Of a DNA stretch of 19,970 bases, positions 1 through 7,974 are shown piece after piece (the stretch's first letter is position 1; every line of letters starts with the position of its first letter). Made by a program: the position numbers and the translations under genes. The notes beneath the pieces were generated by a model that was not told the origin of the DNA, ran no database searches, and saw only the letters and a list, made by a program, of their open reading frames with translations. The stretch comes from Methanobacteriota archaeon. Its GTDB lineage: Archaea; Thermoplasmatota; Poseidoniia; Poseidoniales; Poseidoniaceae. Location of the stretch: positions 1-19,970 of the forward strand of contig PBTA01000070.1 of assembly GCA_002726395.1 (NCBI GenBank), written 5' to 3'.

Positions 1-2856
1 CTGGAAGTCATTATCTATGACCAAGGTGACTTTGGATACGCACAGGTCTCTGTAATGGATATGCAATTCAATGAACTCTTCAATGCTACATTCAACTCTA
101 CTGTTTGGAATTATAATATGACTGCAAGCAATTATACCGACGCCCAATACCTCGTAATGGTTTCTCTTACCGACACTGACGGCATGAATATTTACACAAT
201 TATGGAGACCGTGGGGGATTATGACGAAGACCAGATGATGTTTGACTACTATGATAACAACAGCAACGGTTTGATTGAGTGGGAAGAATTCCTCAACACT
301 CTTCAACAAGCAAACGAAGATATGGGCGTTGAGCCTCTGGAAAATGAGTCGATCACCATGTTTTACAACATCTTCTTGAGTGAAGATGCTGATGGAGATG
401 GCGCACTGGACTTTGACGATTTTATGTCCTTCATGGCTGTATTGAATGGTTATGACAACTCAGTCATTTACGATAGCTGTCTTATTTCCTCTGATCCAAA
501 TGATAGTTATTACGAATGCTGGATGGAAGAATGGCTCGACGAAGATGGCGAACTCATGATGAGTGACGGTTATGAAATGGACGAGTGTGAAGAATTACCA
601 GACTCTACTTGGAAATGTGAACGCCATGAGAACGACAATGGCGATGATTTCGAAAAGATGATGATGATGCTTGACTCCAACAGTGACGGAAGTATTAGTC
701 TCTCCGAAGTATTGGTCCTATCATATGGAATGGACACGTTTTACACGAACCTTTTCAACCACAATGACTTCAACGATGATGGAATGCATAATCTCTCAGA
801 GTTTGAATACTTCTACAACCATCTTCAATCCTTAGATAATGAAATCTGTGCTGATGTTAAAGAAGGTGACACACTGATGGAAGACGGATGGCTCATGGAT
901 GAGAATAACCAAGAAATCGATGTCATGGCGGGAGATTCTGCTGCCTTTGACGGAGAATACTGTTACAATGAACCAGTGAGTGCTGAAATGATGGTATTCA
1001 TGGCCGATAGTGATGGTGACGGTGAAGTGAGTTTGACTGAATTAATGGAACTCATGGGCGGTGGAGAACCTGTTGATGAAATGAGTCAACAAATGGCTCA
1101 GTCGATCTTTGAGAGAGTAGACGGTGACCAATCATCTGGATTAAATGATGAAGAATTAGAAGAATTTTTCAACATCATGGACAGTGATGAGGAATTCCGA
1201 CCATCTCCTGGTCAAATCATGACCATGTGGGATGCTGATGGAGATGGAAGCGTCTCCCTTGCTGAAGTCATCGCTTACCTGAATACCATGAACAGTCAAA
1301 ATGGCGATGAAACGCTCTCTGACGTTGAAGAAGAATGGACCGGAATTGCGTTCATGATGAGCGATTCTGATGGAAATGAGCTTCTTGACGAAGACGAATT
1401 TACTCAATTTTATTACCAACTGATGGGTGATGATGACCATCACTCTGATGATGACCATTCTGACGACCACGGTGACCATGGAGATGGCATGGACCAATTC
1501 ATTTGCTACGACATGGCTAACCACACGGTAATGATGCAATTCGATAATGAAAACGATTGCGTTGATGCTGGTTACATGTGGGCCAACATGAATGATCGAC
1601 CTGGCCACGATGGTGGAGAAGATGGCAATGAAGGAGGTTTAGATATTCAATTCGAGTCCAACGATGTTTGGTTTGAACAATGGAACGATGAAACCATGGA
1701 ATTGGTTATTGTTCAACTGGCCGTCATTGACAACCAAGAAGAGATTGCTCTCTTAGTAGCAATGGCTGACGCTGAATACGGAAACGACAACTCGATGCTC
1801 GATGAAAGAGAAGTTGAAATGTTGAAAGGATTGTATGCGCTCTCGCTCGACCCTGAAGACATGGCTGAAGGTTTGTCCCTTGATGGCGCAAACGGAACAA
1901 CAGTTGATTTCTGGGTTGATGTTGATGGATTAATCGAAGGCGAAGACGTGGTCTTCATCCGTGTTGGATTTGTTATTGAGTTCCCAACATCTGCGTATGA
2001 CAACTCCACCTCTCACACCTTCATTGTCGATAACAGCGATGATGGGCCTCGAGGTATTTGCCATGACATGAGCACACACACTGATACTGACCATGACAAC
2101 CAAGCAGATTGTGAAGCTGCAGGACTTACGTGGATGGGAGATACCAACGATGACAATGAATGTAATTCGGAAGAAATGATTTGGATTCACAACTCGGAAA
2201 CATGGAACCTCGATTCAACAACAGGATTTACCTTTGAAGAAACCAACAATGCGTGGTATGCTAACAACTGTGACCTTGATGCATATGACAGTCTAACCTT
2301 CACTTTGGTAAAGGTTGAAAATGCAACTCTTCCAACCCAAGAAGCTGACGACTGGACTTGGGAAGATGAAGAAATGAACATGTTCCCAGTTTGTGCTTGG
2401 AAGTATTCTGCAGACTTTGCAGACAACACTTCAGTTACTGAGGCGTGGATGGAACAAGCTCCTGAAAGCGGCAATTATGAACTCGTTCTCGTTGATGATG
2501 CAGCTTACGAAATCTTCGTATCTTGCTGGGACCCAGAAGGCGGAAAGATGATTGTTGACATCACCAGTGCAGTGGGTAACAGTTCAAACACAAGTATAGG
2601 AGTAGCAATGGGACATGTCTCTTTCAAACTCCCTGCAGGAACCAGTGGAAACGTGACATTTGACGTTGCATGGACCGATGGACACCACACTGAAAGTGGC
2701 ACACTCACAGTTTATGCAACCGGTGATGGAGACCTTGACCTCTCTGAAGTTGACGTCGAAGATGCTACAGGCGTCTTGCCAGGATTTACTGCTGGATTGG
2801 GTGTTCTTGCAATGCTCGGTGCTGCAATGCTTGCTGGTCGTCGAAACAACGCTTGA
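1..2856 (+). CDS. Secreted multi-EF-hand calcium-binding protein with PGF-CTERM-like tail (5' partial)
   Basis: The reading frame is open from base 1, so the N-terminus (and any signal peptide) lies outside the window; the first internal ATG is at 55. Visible are 951 very acidic residues. Eight loops fit the EF-hand pattern D-x-D/N-x-D/N-G-x-I/L/V-x-x-x-E/D, at nucleotides 253, 385, 673, 766, 1006, 1120, 1231 and 1363. Then come a His/Asp-rich linker (1426-1485), two copies of a Cys motif (1501-1581 and 2056-2133), a beta-rich Cys-containing region, and a C-terminal PGF motif, hydrophobic segment and Arg-Arg end. Established: EF-hands bind calcium, and PGF-CTERM tails are archaeosortase targets for anchoring to the cell surface. 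Inference: a calcium-binding surface or exported protein. Its partner and exact role are unknown. The small gene at 2903-3097 converges on it. Confidence 0.9.
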   Translation: MEVIIYDQGDFGYAQVSVMDMQFNELFNATFNSTVWNYNMTASNYTDAQYLVMVSLTDTDGMNIYTIMETVGDYDEDQMMFDYYDNNSNGLIEWEEFLNTLQQANEDMGVEPLENESITMFYNIFLSEDADGDGALDFDDFMSFMAVLNGYDNSVIYDSCLISSDPNDSYYECWMEEWLDEDGELMMSDGYEMDECEELPDSTWKCERHENDNGDDFEKMMMMLDSNSDGSISLSEVLVLSYGMDTFYTNLFNHNDFNDDGMHNLSEFEYFYNHLQSLDNEICADVKEGDTLMEDGWLMDENNQEIDVMAGDSAAFDGEYCYNEPVSAEMMVFMADSDGDGEVSLTELMELMGGGEPVDEMSQQMAQSIFERVDGDQSSGLNDEELEEFFNIMDSDEEFRPSPGQIMTMWDADGDGSVSLAEVIAYLNTMNSQNGDETLSDVEEEWTGIAFMMSDSDGNELLDEDEFTQFYYQLMGDDDHHSDDDHSDDHGDHGDGMDQFICYDMANHTVMMQFDNENDCVDAGYMWANMNDRPGHDGGEDGNEGGLDIQFESNDVWFEQWNDETMELVIVQLAVIDNQEEIALLVAMADAEYGNDNSMLDEREVEMLKGLYALSLDPEDMAEGLSLDGANGTTVDFWVDVDGLIEGEDVVFIRVGFVIEFPTSAYDNSTSHTFIVDNSDDGPRGICHDMSTHTDTDHDNQADCEAAGLTWMGDTNDDNECNSEEMIWIHNSETWNLDSTTGFTFEETNNAWYANNCDLDAYDSLTFTLVKVENATLPTQEADDWTWEDEEMNMFPVCAWKYSADFADNTSVTEAWMEQAPESGNYELVLVDDAAYEIFVSCWDPEGGKMIVDITSAVGNSSNTSIGVAMGHVSFKLPAGTSGNVTFDVAWTDGHHTESGTLTVYATGDGDLDLSEVDVEDATGVLPGFTAGLGVLAMLGAAMLAGRRNNA
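253..1398 (+). other. Region coding eight EF-hand loops
   Basis: Twelve-residue loops start at 253 (DNNSNGLIEWEE), 385 (DADGDGALDFDD), 673 (DSNSDGSISLSE), 766 (DFNDDGMHNLSE), 1006 (DSDGDGEVSLTE), 1120 (DGDQSSGLNDEE), 1231 (DADGDGSVSLAE) and 1363 (DSDGNELLDEDE). Spacing within the apparent pairs is 93 to 132 bases. The loop at 1120 has Ser instead of Gly at loop position 6 and the loop at 1363 has Glu there, so these two may bind calcium less well. The other six keep Gly there. Confidence 0.85.
1501..1581 (+). repeat. Cys motif, copy 1 (protein-level repeat)
   Basis: Encodes I-C-Y-D-M-x-x-H-T, an acidic spacer, then D-C-x-x-A-G-x-x-W. It matches the segment at 2056-2133 of the same protein residue for residue at the key positions (I, C, D, M, H, T, N, D, C, A, G). 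This suggests a small duplicated module with one possible disulfide per copy. I do not recognise a named domain. Confidence 0.6.
2056..2133 (+). repeat. Cys motif, copy 2 (protein-level repeat)
   Basis: Encodes I-C-H-D-M-x-x-H-T, an acidic spacer, then D-C-x-A-A-G-x-x-W, the same framework as 1501-1581. The two copies are separated by about 160 residues of different sequence. Confidence 0.6.
2776..2853 (+). other. PGF-CTERM-like sorting signal
   Basis: The last 26 residues begin with L-P-G-F-T, continue with an Ala/Gly/Leu-rich hydrophobic stretch of about 17 residues, and end with Arg-Arg-Asn-Asn-Ala. This is the usual order (PGF, membrane span, basic end) of archaeal PGF-CTERM tails processed by an archaeosortase. 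No archaeosortase gene is in the window. Confidence 0.75.
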
Positions 2857-2902
2857 AACAATTTCAGGTGAACAGTGGAGGAATCCACGGGTTAGGACGA
2901 AG

Positions 2903-3097
2903 TCATATCGTGACGAATCGAAAGAGGACTTTCGATACTGCGCTGAGCATGAGGACGATCATAAACGAACCGAGCGCCCAACGGGCCCACGGTCTTTCGG
3001 GTTTTTCGGCCGGCCAAGGGTCAATACCCAAGGCTTCTGCTTCACGAACAAGTGCTGCGAGTTCTTCCAACTCTTCTTCCACTGATTGTGCCGCCAT
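2903..3097 (-). CDS. Small single-span membrane protein (64 residues)
   Basis: I do not recognise a family. The first 25 residues are Glu/Ala/Leu-rich and look like an amphipathic helix (MAAQSVEEELEELAALVREA), followed by a Pro/Trp-rich turn (residues 27-39) and one hydrophobic span (about 41-60) ending in Arg-Phe. This order is what a real cytoplasm-facing, tail-anchored membrane protein would show, and it is hard to explain as chance. The gene is divergent from the Nudix-MBL gene (92-base gap) and convergent with the EF-hand gene (46-base gap). Its codon use and GC content look normal for the window. Confidence 0.6.
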   Translation of the reverse strand: MAAQSVEEELEELAALVREAEALGIDPWPAEKPERPWARWALGSFMIVLMLSAVSKVLFRFVTI

Positions 3098-3135
3098 GCA
3101 TTATGGCAGCGAAAGGCGCTACATGATATTCACGC

Positions 3136-3150
3136 TTCACCAGCGGTGAA
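3136..3150. promoter_or_regulatory. Hyphenated palindrome in a divergent promoter region
   Basis: TTCACC, a three-base spacer, then GGTGAA: perfect 6-base arms. It lies 38 bases beyond the start of the small membrane protein gene and 39 bases before the Nudix-MBL start, so it could be an operator shared by both. No protein is known to bind it. A chance occurrence cannot be excluded. Confidence 0.3.
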
Positions 3151-3189
3151 CAAACAAAGCCTTGAAACCCAAAGCGTACAGCGAATTGT

Positions 3190-4707
3190 ATGAGTGAGGT
3201 TCCCGACGGCGTCTCCTTGAGCTCATTCGAGCGTCGGCCACCTCGTCCTACTGCGACCATGACAATGACTCGAGATGGGCATGATGACGTTGAAGTCTTA
3301 CTCGGCCTTCGTTCGGAAACCATGGCTGCATTCCCCGGTTACTGGGCTTTTCCTGGCGGTGGATTATCACGGGTTGACGATGCGGCTGTCGAGACTCTCG
3401 AAGGGTTTGAAGGTCCTGGAGCGAAGGCAACCGCTTGTATTCTACGTGAAATGAGTGAAGAATTAGGTCTTGCTCCATCTGAAAACGGACTTGTCAGTAT
3501 TCCTCTTGATGCTCGTCAACAAATTATCGCTGATAAGCGCCAATATTTACCTCTCGCTCAAGCCGGAGAATTCCCGTATAATACGGATTCCTTACGGGTT
3601 TTGAGTCATCGCATCACTCCCCCTTTTGGACCAATACAATTCGACAATGCCTTCATGCATTTCCACGCAGGTTCTCAGGAAAATGTTCCAGAAATTGACC
3701 TCGAGCCACAAACTGAATTTACCGAAATCATGTGGGATTCTCCAAAGAACATTCTTCACCGTTGGTCAAAGCATGAAATCAAGGTTGCTCCTCCCGTAGT
3801 GACCCTACTGATGGAGATTGAGCGAACATTGGAACGCGAGGGACGGGACATGGTCAAAGCAGCTGAGGATATCAGTGAACGGTTACCCGCTCGTCGCTCA
3901 ATTCTCTTTGCGCATGGTGTTGAAGTGGTTCCAGTCAAAACCGCCACGCTTCCTCCTGCTGACCACACCAACTGCTATCTTGTTGGTGACCCGGAAGGTG
4001 ATTTTATTCTGGTTGATCCTGCCTCCCATTTGCGTGAAGGAATGGAGGATTTAGCAAATGCAGTTGACAGGCATAAGGGACGACTCATTGCAATAACATT
4101 CACACATTCTCATGCCGACCATATCGGAGATATGGGATTGCTGAGAGAGGCTTTTGATGTTCCTATTTGGGGAAGTGAATATACTTCCAAAACCGTTGCA
4201 TGCGACCGCATTCTCACCGATGGTGAAACGCTCCAACTCGGTAATCAAAATTGGCAGATACTCATCACTCCAGGACATCATCCAGGCCACACCTGTTTTT
4301 TGGGAGATGCTGGTCTAATTGCCGGAGATATGGTTGCAGGAATTGGAACCATTTTGATCCCACCCCACACCGGAGACATGAACGTATACATGGAACAACT
4401 TGAGCGTTTGAAAAATCTCAAGCCTCACCTTCTCTTTCCAAGTCACGGCCCAGTTATTGCACTACCAACACACAAATTCAATCACTATATTTCTCATCGA
4501 AAGGCTCGACATGAAGCCGTTTTTGATGCCGTAAAATCCGGTTTACAAAGCCTCTCCGAAATAACAAAAGTGGCGTATTCCAATACGCCGAACGCCCATC
4601 CAATACTGGCCGAAGACCAAACGCTTTCTCACTTGATGTCGCATCAACGGGCAGGTGTACTCATCGAACATTCTTCCAAATGGTCTGTCAATAACACCAA
4701 ACCTTAG
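3190..4707 (+). CDS. CoA-type Nudix hydrolase fused to LACTB2-like metallo-beta-lactamase
   Basis: 505 residues in two enzyme domains. N-terminal Nudix (about 15-215): residues 37-57 follow the spacing of the NUDT7/8/19 CoA signature (LL-x-x-R-S-x3-x-x3-G-x3-FPGG). The Nudix box runs from G72 through REMSEELGL (86-94), but the Glu expected at 78 is Ala. C-terminal metallo-beta-lactamase (about 245-430): H306-x-H308-x-D310-H311, GHHPGH (362-367), D380 and S-H419-G, which are the usual two-metal ligands. Residues about 430-495 resemble the winged-helix tail of LACTB2 proteins. Family knowledge: such Nudix enzymes cleave CoA derivatives; LACTB2-like proteins include nucleases and glyoxalase-II-like thioesterases. 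Substrate is inferred, not shown. The start is chosen because conserved sequence begins near residue 15. The next gene follows after 25 bases. Confidence 0.88.
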   Translation: MSEVPDGVSLSSFERRPPRPTATMTMTRDGHDDVEVLLGLRSETMAAFPGYWAFPGGGLSRVDDAAVETLEGFEGPGAKATACILREMSEELGLAPSENGLVSIPLDARQQIIADKRQYLPLAQAGEFPYNTDSLRVLSHRITPPFGPIQFDNAFMHFHAGSQENVPEIDLEPQTEFTEIMWDSPKNILHRWSKHEIKVAPPVVTLLMEIERTLEREGRDMVKAAEDISERLPARRSILFAHGVEVVPVKTATLPPADHTNCYLVGDPEGDFILVDPASHLREGMEDLANAVDRHKGRLIAITFTHSHADHIGDMGLLREAFDVPIWGSEYTSKTVACDRILTDGETLQLGNQNWQILITPGHHPGHTCFLGDAGLIAGDMVAGIGTILIPPHTGDMNVYMEQLERLKNLKPHLLFPSHGPVIALPTHKFNHYISHRKARHEAVFDAVKSGLQSLSEITKVAYSNTPNAHPILAEDQTLSHLMSHQRAGVLIEHSSKWSVNNTKP

Positions 4708-4732
4708 AACACCAACAACGGGTGGGTATTTC

Positions 4733-5752
4733 ATGCCACGACGGGTTGAGTTTACCAAAGCCGGCGCCCCAAACACGATTCGAGTGTCCGAAATGCCAAT
4801 GCCTGAACCAAAGGCAGGAGAAGTTCGAATCAAGGTCGCTTTTGCTGGAATCAACTTTGCTGACCTGTTAATGCGGCTGGGTTTCTATCAACCTCGCCCA
4901 CCTTATCCATTCACGCCAGGATATGAAGTAAGTGGAATCATCGATGCTGTTGGTGATGAACATTCTGGATTTACCAAAGGTCAACGAGTGGTAGCAGCCA
5001 TGCCTACTGGAGGGCAAGCAAGCCATGTTGTGGTGGACAAAAACCGCGCTTTATTATTGCCTGATGAAATCGAATTAGATGTTGCGGCAGCCATGCCAGT
5101 AACCTACCTCACAGCTCACCACATGCTTCACCACTTAGGTCACTTAAACCAAGATGAGTCGGTATTGATTCACGGCGGTGCTGGTGGTGTTGGTACTGCT
5201 GCACTTCAGCTATGCCAGTGGGCAGGAGTAAGCAATGTCTGGGCAACTGCATCCGGCTCAAAAGCAAGCATCATCGAATCTTTTGGTGGTAAAGCCATTG
5301 ACCGACATAAGGAAGATTTTGTCGAAATTATCAAGAAAGAAACCAATGGTGATGGTGTTGATCACATTTTGGACCCGATAGGTGGTGAACACCTCACCCG
5401 CTCACTCTCAGCTCTGAAAGAAGGGGGCCGACTCTACACATACGGCATGTCTGCTGTCGCTCCAACCTCAAAGCGCTCTATGATTCGCAGTTTCTTAGCA
5501 TGGAGAAAAACACCCGCCTTCGACCCACTGAGGTTAATGACAAGAAACAGAGGTGTATTTGGAGTTCACATGGGCACTTGGAAAGATGAATCTGTGATGC
5601 ATGGTCAACTTCAACGCATCATGGAAGGAATGATGAGTGGAGCACTGTCTCCTGTTATTGATTCAGTTTTTGATGTCGAAGATGTAGCAAAAGCACACCA
5701 ATATCTGCATGATGCCAAGAACATCGGCAAGGTTCTTCTTCGATTTAAGTGA
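4733..5752 (+). CDS. VAT1-like zinc-independent quinone oxidoreductase (MDR family)
   Basis: 339 residues from the ATG at 4733, where conserved sequence starts; a longer frame to 4655 would overlap the previous gene. The N-terminal GroES-like part contains INFADLLMRLGFY and FTPGYEVSG, close to the VAT1 branch of the medium-chain dehydrogenase/reductase family. The Rossmann part has the NADPH-binding GGAGGVG (148-154). A later Gly-Gly pair in the LDPIGG segment and the FGVHMGTW segment also fit VAT1-like enzymes. Zinc-binding Cys residues of alcohol dehydrogenases are absent. Expected reaction: NADPH-dependent reduction of quinones or enals in the cytoplasm. It lies between the Nudix-MBL and Rqc2 genes on the same strand, so co-transcription is likely. 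Confidence 0.88.
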   Translation: MPRRVEFTKAGAPNTIRVSEMPMPEPKAGEVRIKVAFAGINFADLLMRLGFYQPRPPYPFTPGYEVSGIIDAVGDEHSGFTKGQRVVAAMPTGGQASHVVVDKNRALLLPDEIELDVAAAMPVTYLTAHHMLHHLGHLNQDESVLIHGGAGGVGTAALQLCQWAGVSNVWATASGSKASIIESFGGKAIDRHKEDFVEIIKKETNGDGVDHILDPIGGEHLTRSLSALKEGGRLYTYGMSAVAPTSKRSMIRSFLAWRKTPAFDPLRLMTRNRGVFGVHMGTWKDESVMHGQLQRIMEGMMSGALSPVIDSVFDVEDVAKAHQYLHDAKNIGKVLLRFK

Positions 5753-5784
5753 GGATTCAAGAAGCGTCGACCACAGGTCAGCAT

Positions 5785-5789
5785 GGAGG
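5785..5789 (+). promoter_or_regulatory. Shine-Dalgarno-like GGAGG that decides the rqc2 start
   Basis: GGAGG ends 8 bases before the ATG at 5798. A longer frame starting at 5783 would place this motif inside the gene. The spacing favours 5798, as does homology: Rqc2-family proteins start with Met-Lys and a Phe-Asp soon after. Confidence 0.5.
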
Positions 5790-5797
5790 CGGGATGC

Positions 5798-7972
5798 ATG
5801 AAAGCAACGATGTCAGGCTTTGATTTGCGTGCTGTCGCTCGTGAATTGAATGAATTTTCAGGAGCCTATGTCAAAAAGGCGTACATGCCTCATTATGAAC
5901 AAATTGTTCTCCGAATAAATCCCAAAGACATCGACCAGTTTGATTTGGTCTTGGTTCGTGGAGCTCGCGTTTACACCTCCAATCGAGACCGACCAATGCC
6001 AATGACACCTCCGCCATTTGCCATGGTTTTGCGAAAACATCTCAAAAATGCACGAATGACTGGAGTGCGACAACTTGGATTTGACCGAGTTCTTTGCTTT
6101 GACTTCGATACGAAATTCGGTCAATACCACCTCTATGTGGAAGTTTTTCGTGATGGAAACATCATCCTTACTGATGAAGAAGACACCATTATTCAACCTC
6201 TCACTCACGCATCGTATGCAGGCCGTACACTCAAGAAAGGCGTCACCTATCAGCCTCCGCCTCCAGCAATGGACCCCCATGAAATGGAATTGGAAGATTT
6301 GTCTAAAATGTTTGAAACTTCAGACCGGGATCTTGTATCTACGCTCGGTGGGAAAGTCAACCTTGGTGGAACGCATGCCAACGCTGTCTGCGCTCTTGCG
6401 GGAATGGAAGCAAACATCGACACGCAGAATGCAGATGCTAGGAAGATTCACGATGCGCTTCAGTCACTGCTTTCTGATTTAGCACAAACCAATGAAGGAT
6501 TTCTCTTACTCAAACCAGACAAAGAAACATCCAAAGAGGACCTTGAGCAACAATTGGCAACTCACGAACCAAATGGAAAAAGAGACCGTTTCTTTGAACA
6601 ATTTGCTTGTGAAGCAACACCAACACTGCTACCCAGTCACGGAGTATTAATTCAAGTTCAATTTCCGACACTTTGCCAAGCGGTCGATGCTTGGAAAGGA
6701 GCACATGATGCTATGGCACTTGCTCGGCGTGAAGCAGAAAAATTGGACATTGCAGCACCAGGACGTGGCCATTCAACCGATGTTGAACGGTTGGAACGTC
6801 GCAAGGTACAACAAGAAAAAGCATTGAAAGGATTTTCAGTGAAAATTGAGAAACAACAGATGCTTGGTCATCTGATTCAAAACAATTGGACTCATATTGA
6901 AAGTCTGCTTACTCAAGTTTCGCAAGCAGTCGATGGAAAAGGTTGGAGTCAAGTGAAAAAAGATGCAAAGGAGATTCCATGGATTGTTTCGTTAAACCCT
7001 GCTGAGCGAAGTTTTGTTACAATCTTACCTGATGAAAACAGTGAACCGAATGGGCCGCAAGCCACTCTTTCATTGGACGAAACAGTCCACCAAAATGCTC
7101 AGCGTCATTTTGAAGCAGCCCGAAAACAAAAAGACAAAACAAAGGGTGCAGTTGAAGCTCTGGAAGAAACGATTACCCAATTACAAAGAGCGAAGAAGAA
7201 GGAAGAAAAACAGCAAGCAAGTGGTAAACTCAACAAAGTCAAACGCAGTAAACGCTTGTGGTTTGAAAATCATCGTTGGAGTATCTTGACCGGAGGCCAT
7301 TTACTGGTTGGTGGAAAAGATGCAAAAGGCAACGATGCAGTGGTCAAAAAACACCTGTCAGGTGCCGACATGTATCTGCACGCTGATCTTCATGGCGCAC
7401 CAAGTTGCAGCCTGAGAGCCACCCAAGGATTTGCCCCAGACCAGCACAAACCAGCACACATCCCCGATGATGTGCCTGCATTCCGCCTCGTCGATAAACT
7501 CGGAGATGAACGCATTACGCCTGAGAAACTCGAAGAAGCGGCCACATTAGCGCTGTGCTGGAGTCGTGCCTGGGCAGGTGGCGGTGCTCATGGAACTGTA
7601 TATGCGGTAAAGCCTGCTCAAGTGTCTAAAACTGCCCAAACTGGAGAATATGTTGGTAAAGGTGCGTTTATTGTTCGAGGTCAGCGTCAATGGTTCAAAG
7701 ACCTCGATGTCCAAATGGGAATAGGAATAGTCGCTATCAATGGAGTACCTCTTCTCATGGGAGGTCTACCGGAAACAATTCGTTCAATTTGTCAAAGATA
7801 CGCCATTCTTCGACCTGGTTTGGTCAAAAAAGAGCAGTTAGCGAATAGAATTTACAAAAATACCGGTTTGATGACCGATGATGTGTTACCGGTCTTACCT
7901 GGTGCAGCTGAAATAATCGAAGATTACGGCATATTTAGTGCTGTAAAAAACCAAATTAAAGAAGAAGAATAG
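5798..7972 (+). CDS. Rqc2/NEMF/RqcH-type ribosome quality control protein (NFACT)
   Basis: 724 residues. The N-terminal NFACT-N domain (about 1-230) begins MKATMSGFDLRAVARELNEF and contains D96-R97, corresponding to the Asp-Arg pair that bacterial RqcH and eukaryotic Rqc2 need for C-terminal tailing, then DGNIILTD. The middle has two charged coiled-coil stretches (about 310-360 and 435-480). The NFACT-R (DUF814) domain starts at about K485 (KRLWFENHRWS) and includes the hallmark QVSKT near 608, then GEYVGKGAFIVRG. Family knowledge: binds 60S/50S subunits with obstructed peptidyl-tRNA and recruits tRNA to extend the stalled chain. It is the last gene of a likely operon. It converges on the DEAD-box helicase gene, with two bases between their stop codons. 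Confidence 0.93.
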   Translation: MKATMSGFDLRAVARELNEFSGAYVKKAYMPHYEQIVLRINPKDIDQFDLVLVRGARVYTSNRDRPMPMTPPPFAMVLRKHLKNARMTGVRQLGFDRVLCFDFDTKFGQYHLYVEVFRDGNIILTDEEDTIIQPLTHASYAGRTLKKGVTYQPPPPAMDPHEMELEDLSKMFETSDRDLVSTLGGKVNLGGTHANAVCALAGMEANIDTQNADARKIHDALQSLLSDLAQTNEGFLLLKPDKETSKEDLEQQLATHEPNGKRDRFFEQFACEATPTLLPSHGVLIQVQFPTLCQAVDAWKGAHDAMALARREAEKLDIAAPGRGHSTDVERLERRKVQQEKALKGFSVKIEKQQMLGHLIQNNWTHIESLLTQVSQAVDGKGWSQVKKDAKEIPWIVSLNPAERSFVTILPDENSEPNGPQATLSLDETVHQNAQRHFEAARKQKDKTKGAVEALEETITQLQRAKKKEEKQQASGKLNKVKRSKRLWFENHRWSILTGGHLLVGGKDAKGNDAVVKKHLSGADMYLHADLHGAPSCSLRATQGFAPDQHKPAHIPDDVPAFRLVDKLGDERITPEKLEEAATLALCWSRAWAGGGAHGTVYAVKPAQVSKTAQTGEYVGKGAFIVRGQRQWFKDLDVQMGIGIVAINGVPLLMGGLPETIRSICQRYAILRPGLVKKEQLANRIYKNTGLMTDDVLPVLPGAAEIIEDYGIFSAVKNQIKEEE
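7944..7971 (-). terminator. Possible T-rich terminator after the DEAD-box gene
   Basis: Reading the - strand beyond the helicase stop gives TTCTTCTTCTTTAATTTGG followed by six T. These oligo-T runs lie within the end of the opposing gene, as expected for a tightly packed convergent pair. Confidence 0.3.
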
Positions 7973-7974
7973 AC

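Noticed and set aside
1156..1608. 150-residue - strand frame within the EF-hand gene
   Set aside because: Composition is the antisense of Asp/His codons (Val/Ile/Met-rich) with no domain; the + frame is clearly coding.
2660..3085. 141-residue + strand frame overlapping the end of the EF-hand gene
   Set aside because: No recognisable domain, and it overlaps the PGF-CTERM coding region and the small opposite-strand gene.
4655..4732. Upstream extension of the VAT1-like gene
   Set aside because: It overlaps the end of the Nudix-MBL gene and has no family similarity; conserved sequence begins at the ATG at 4733.
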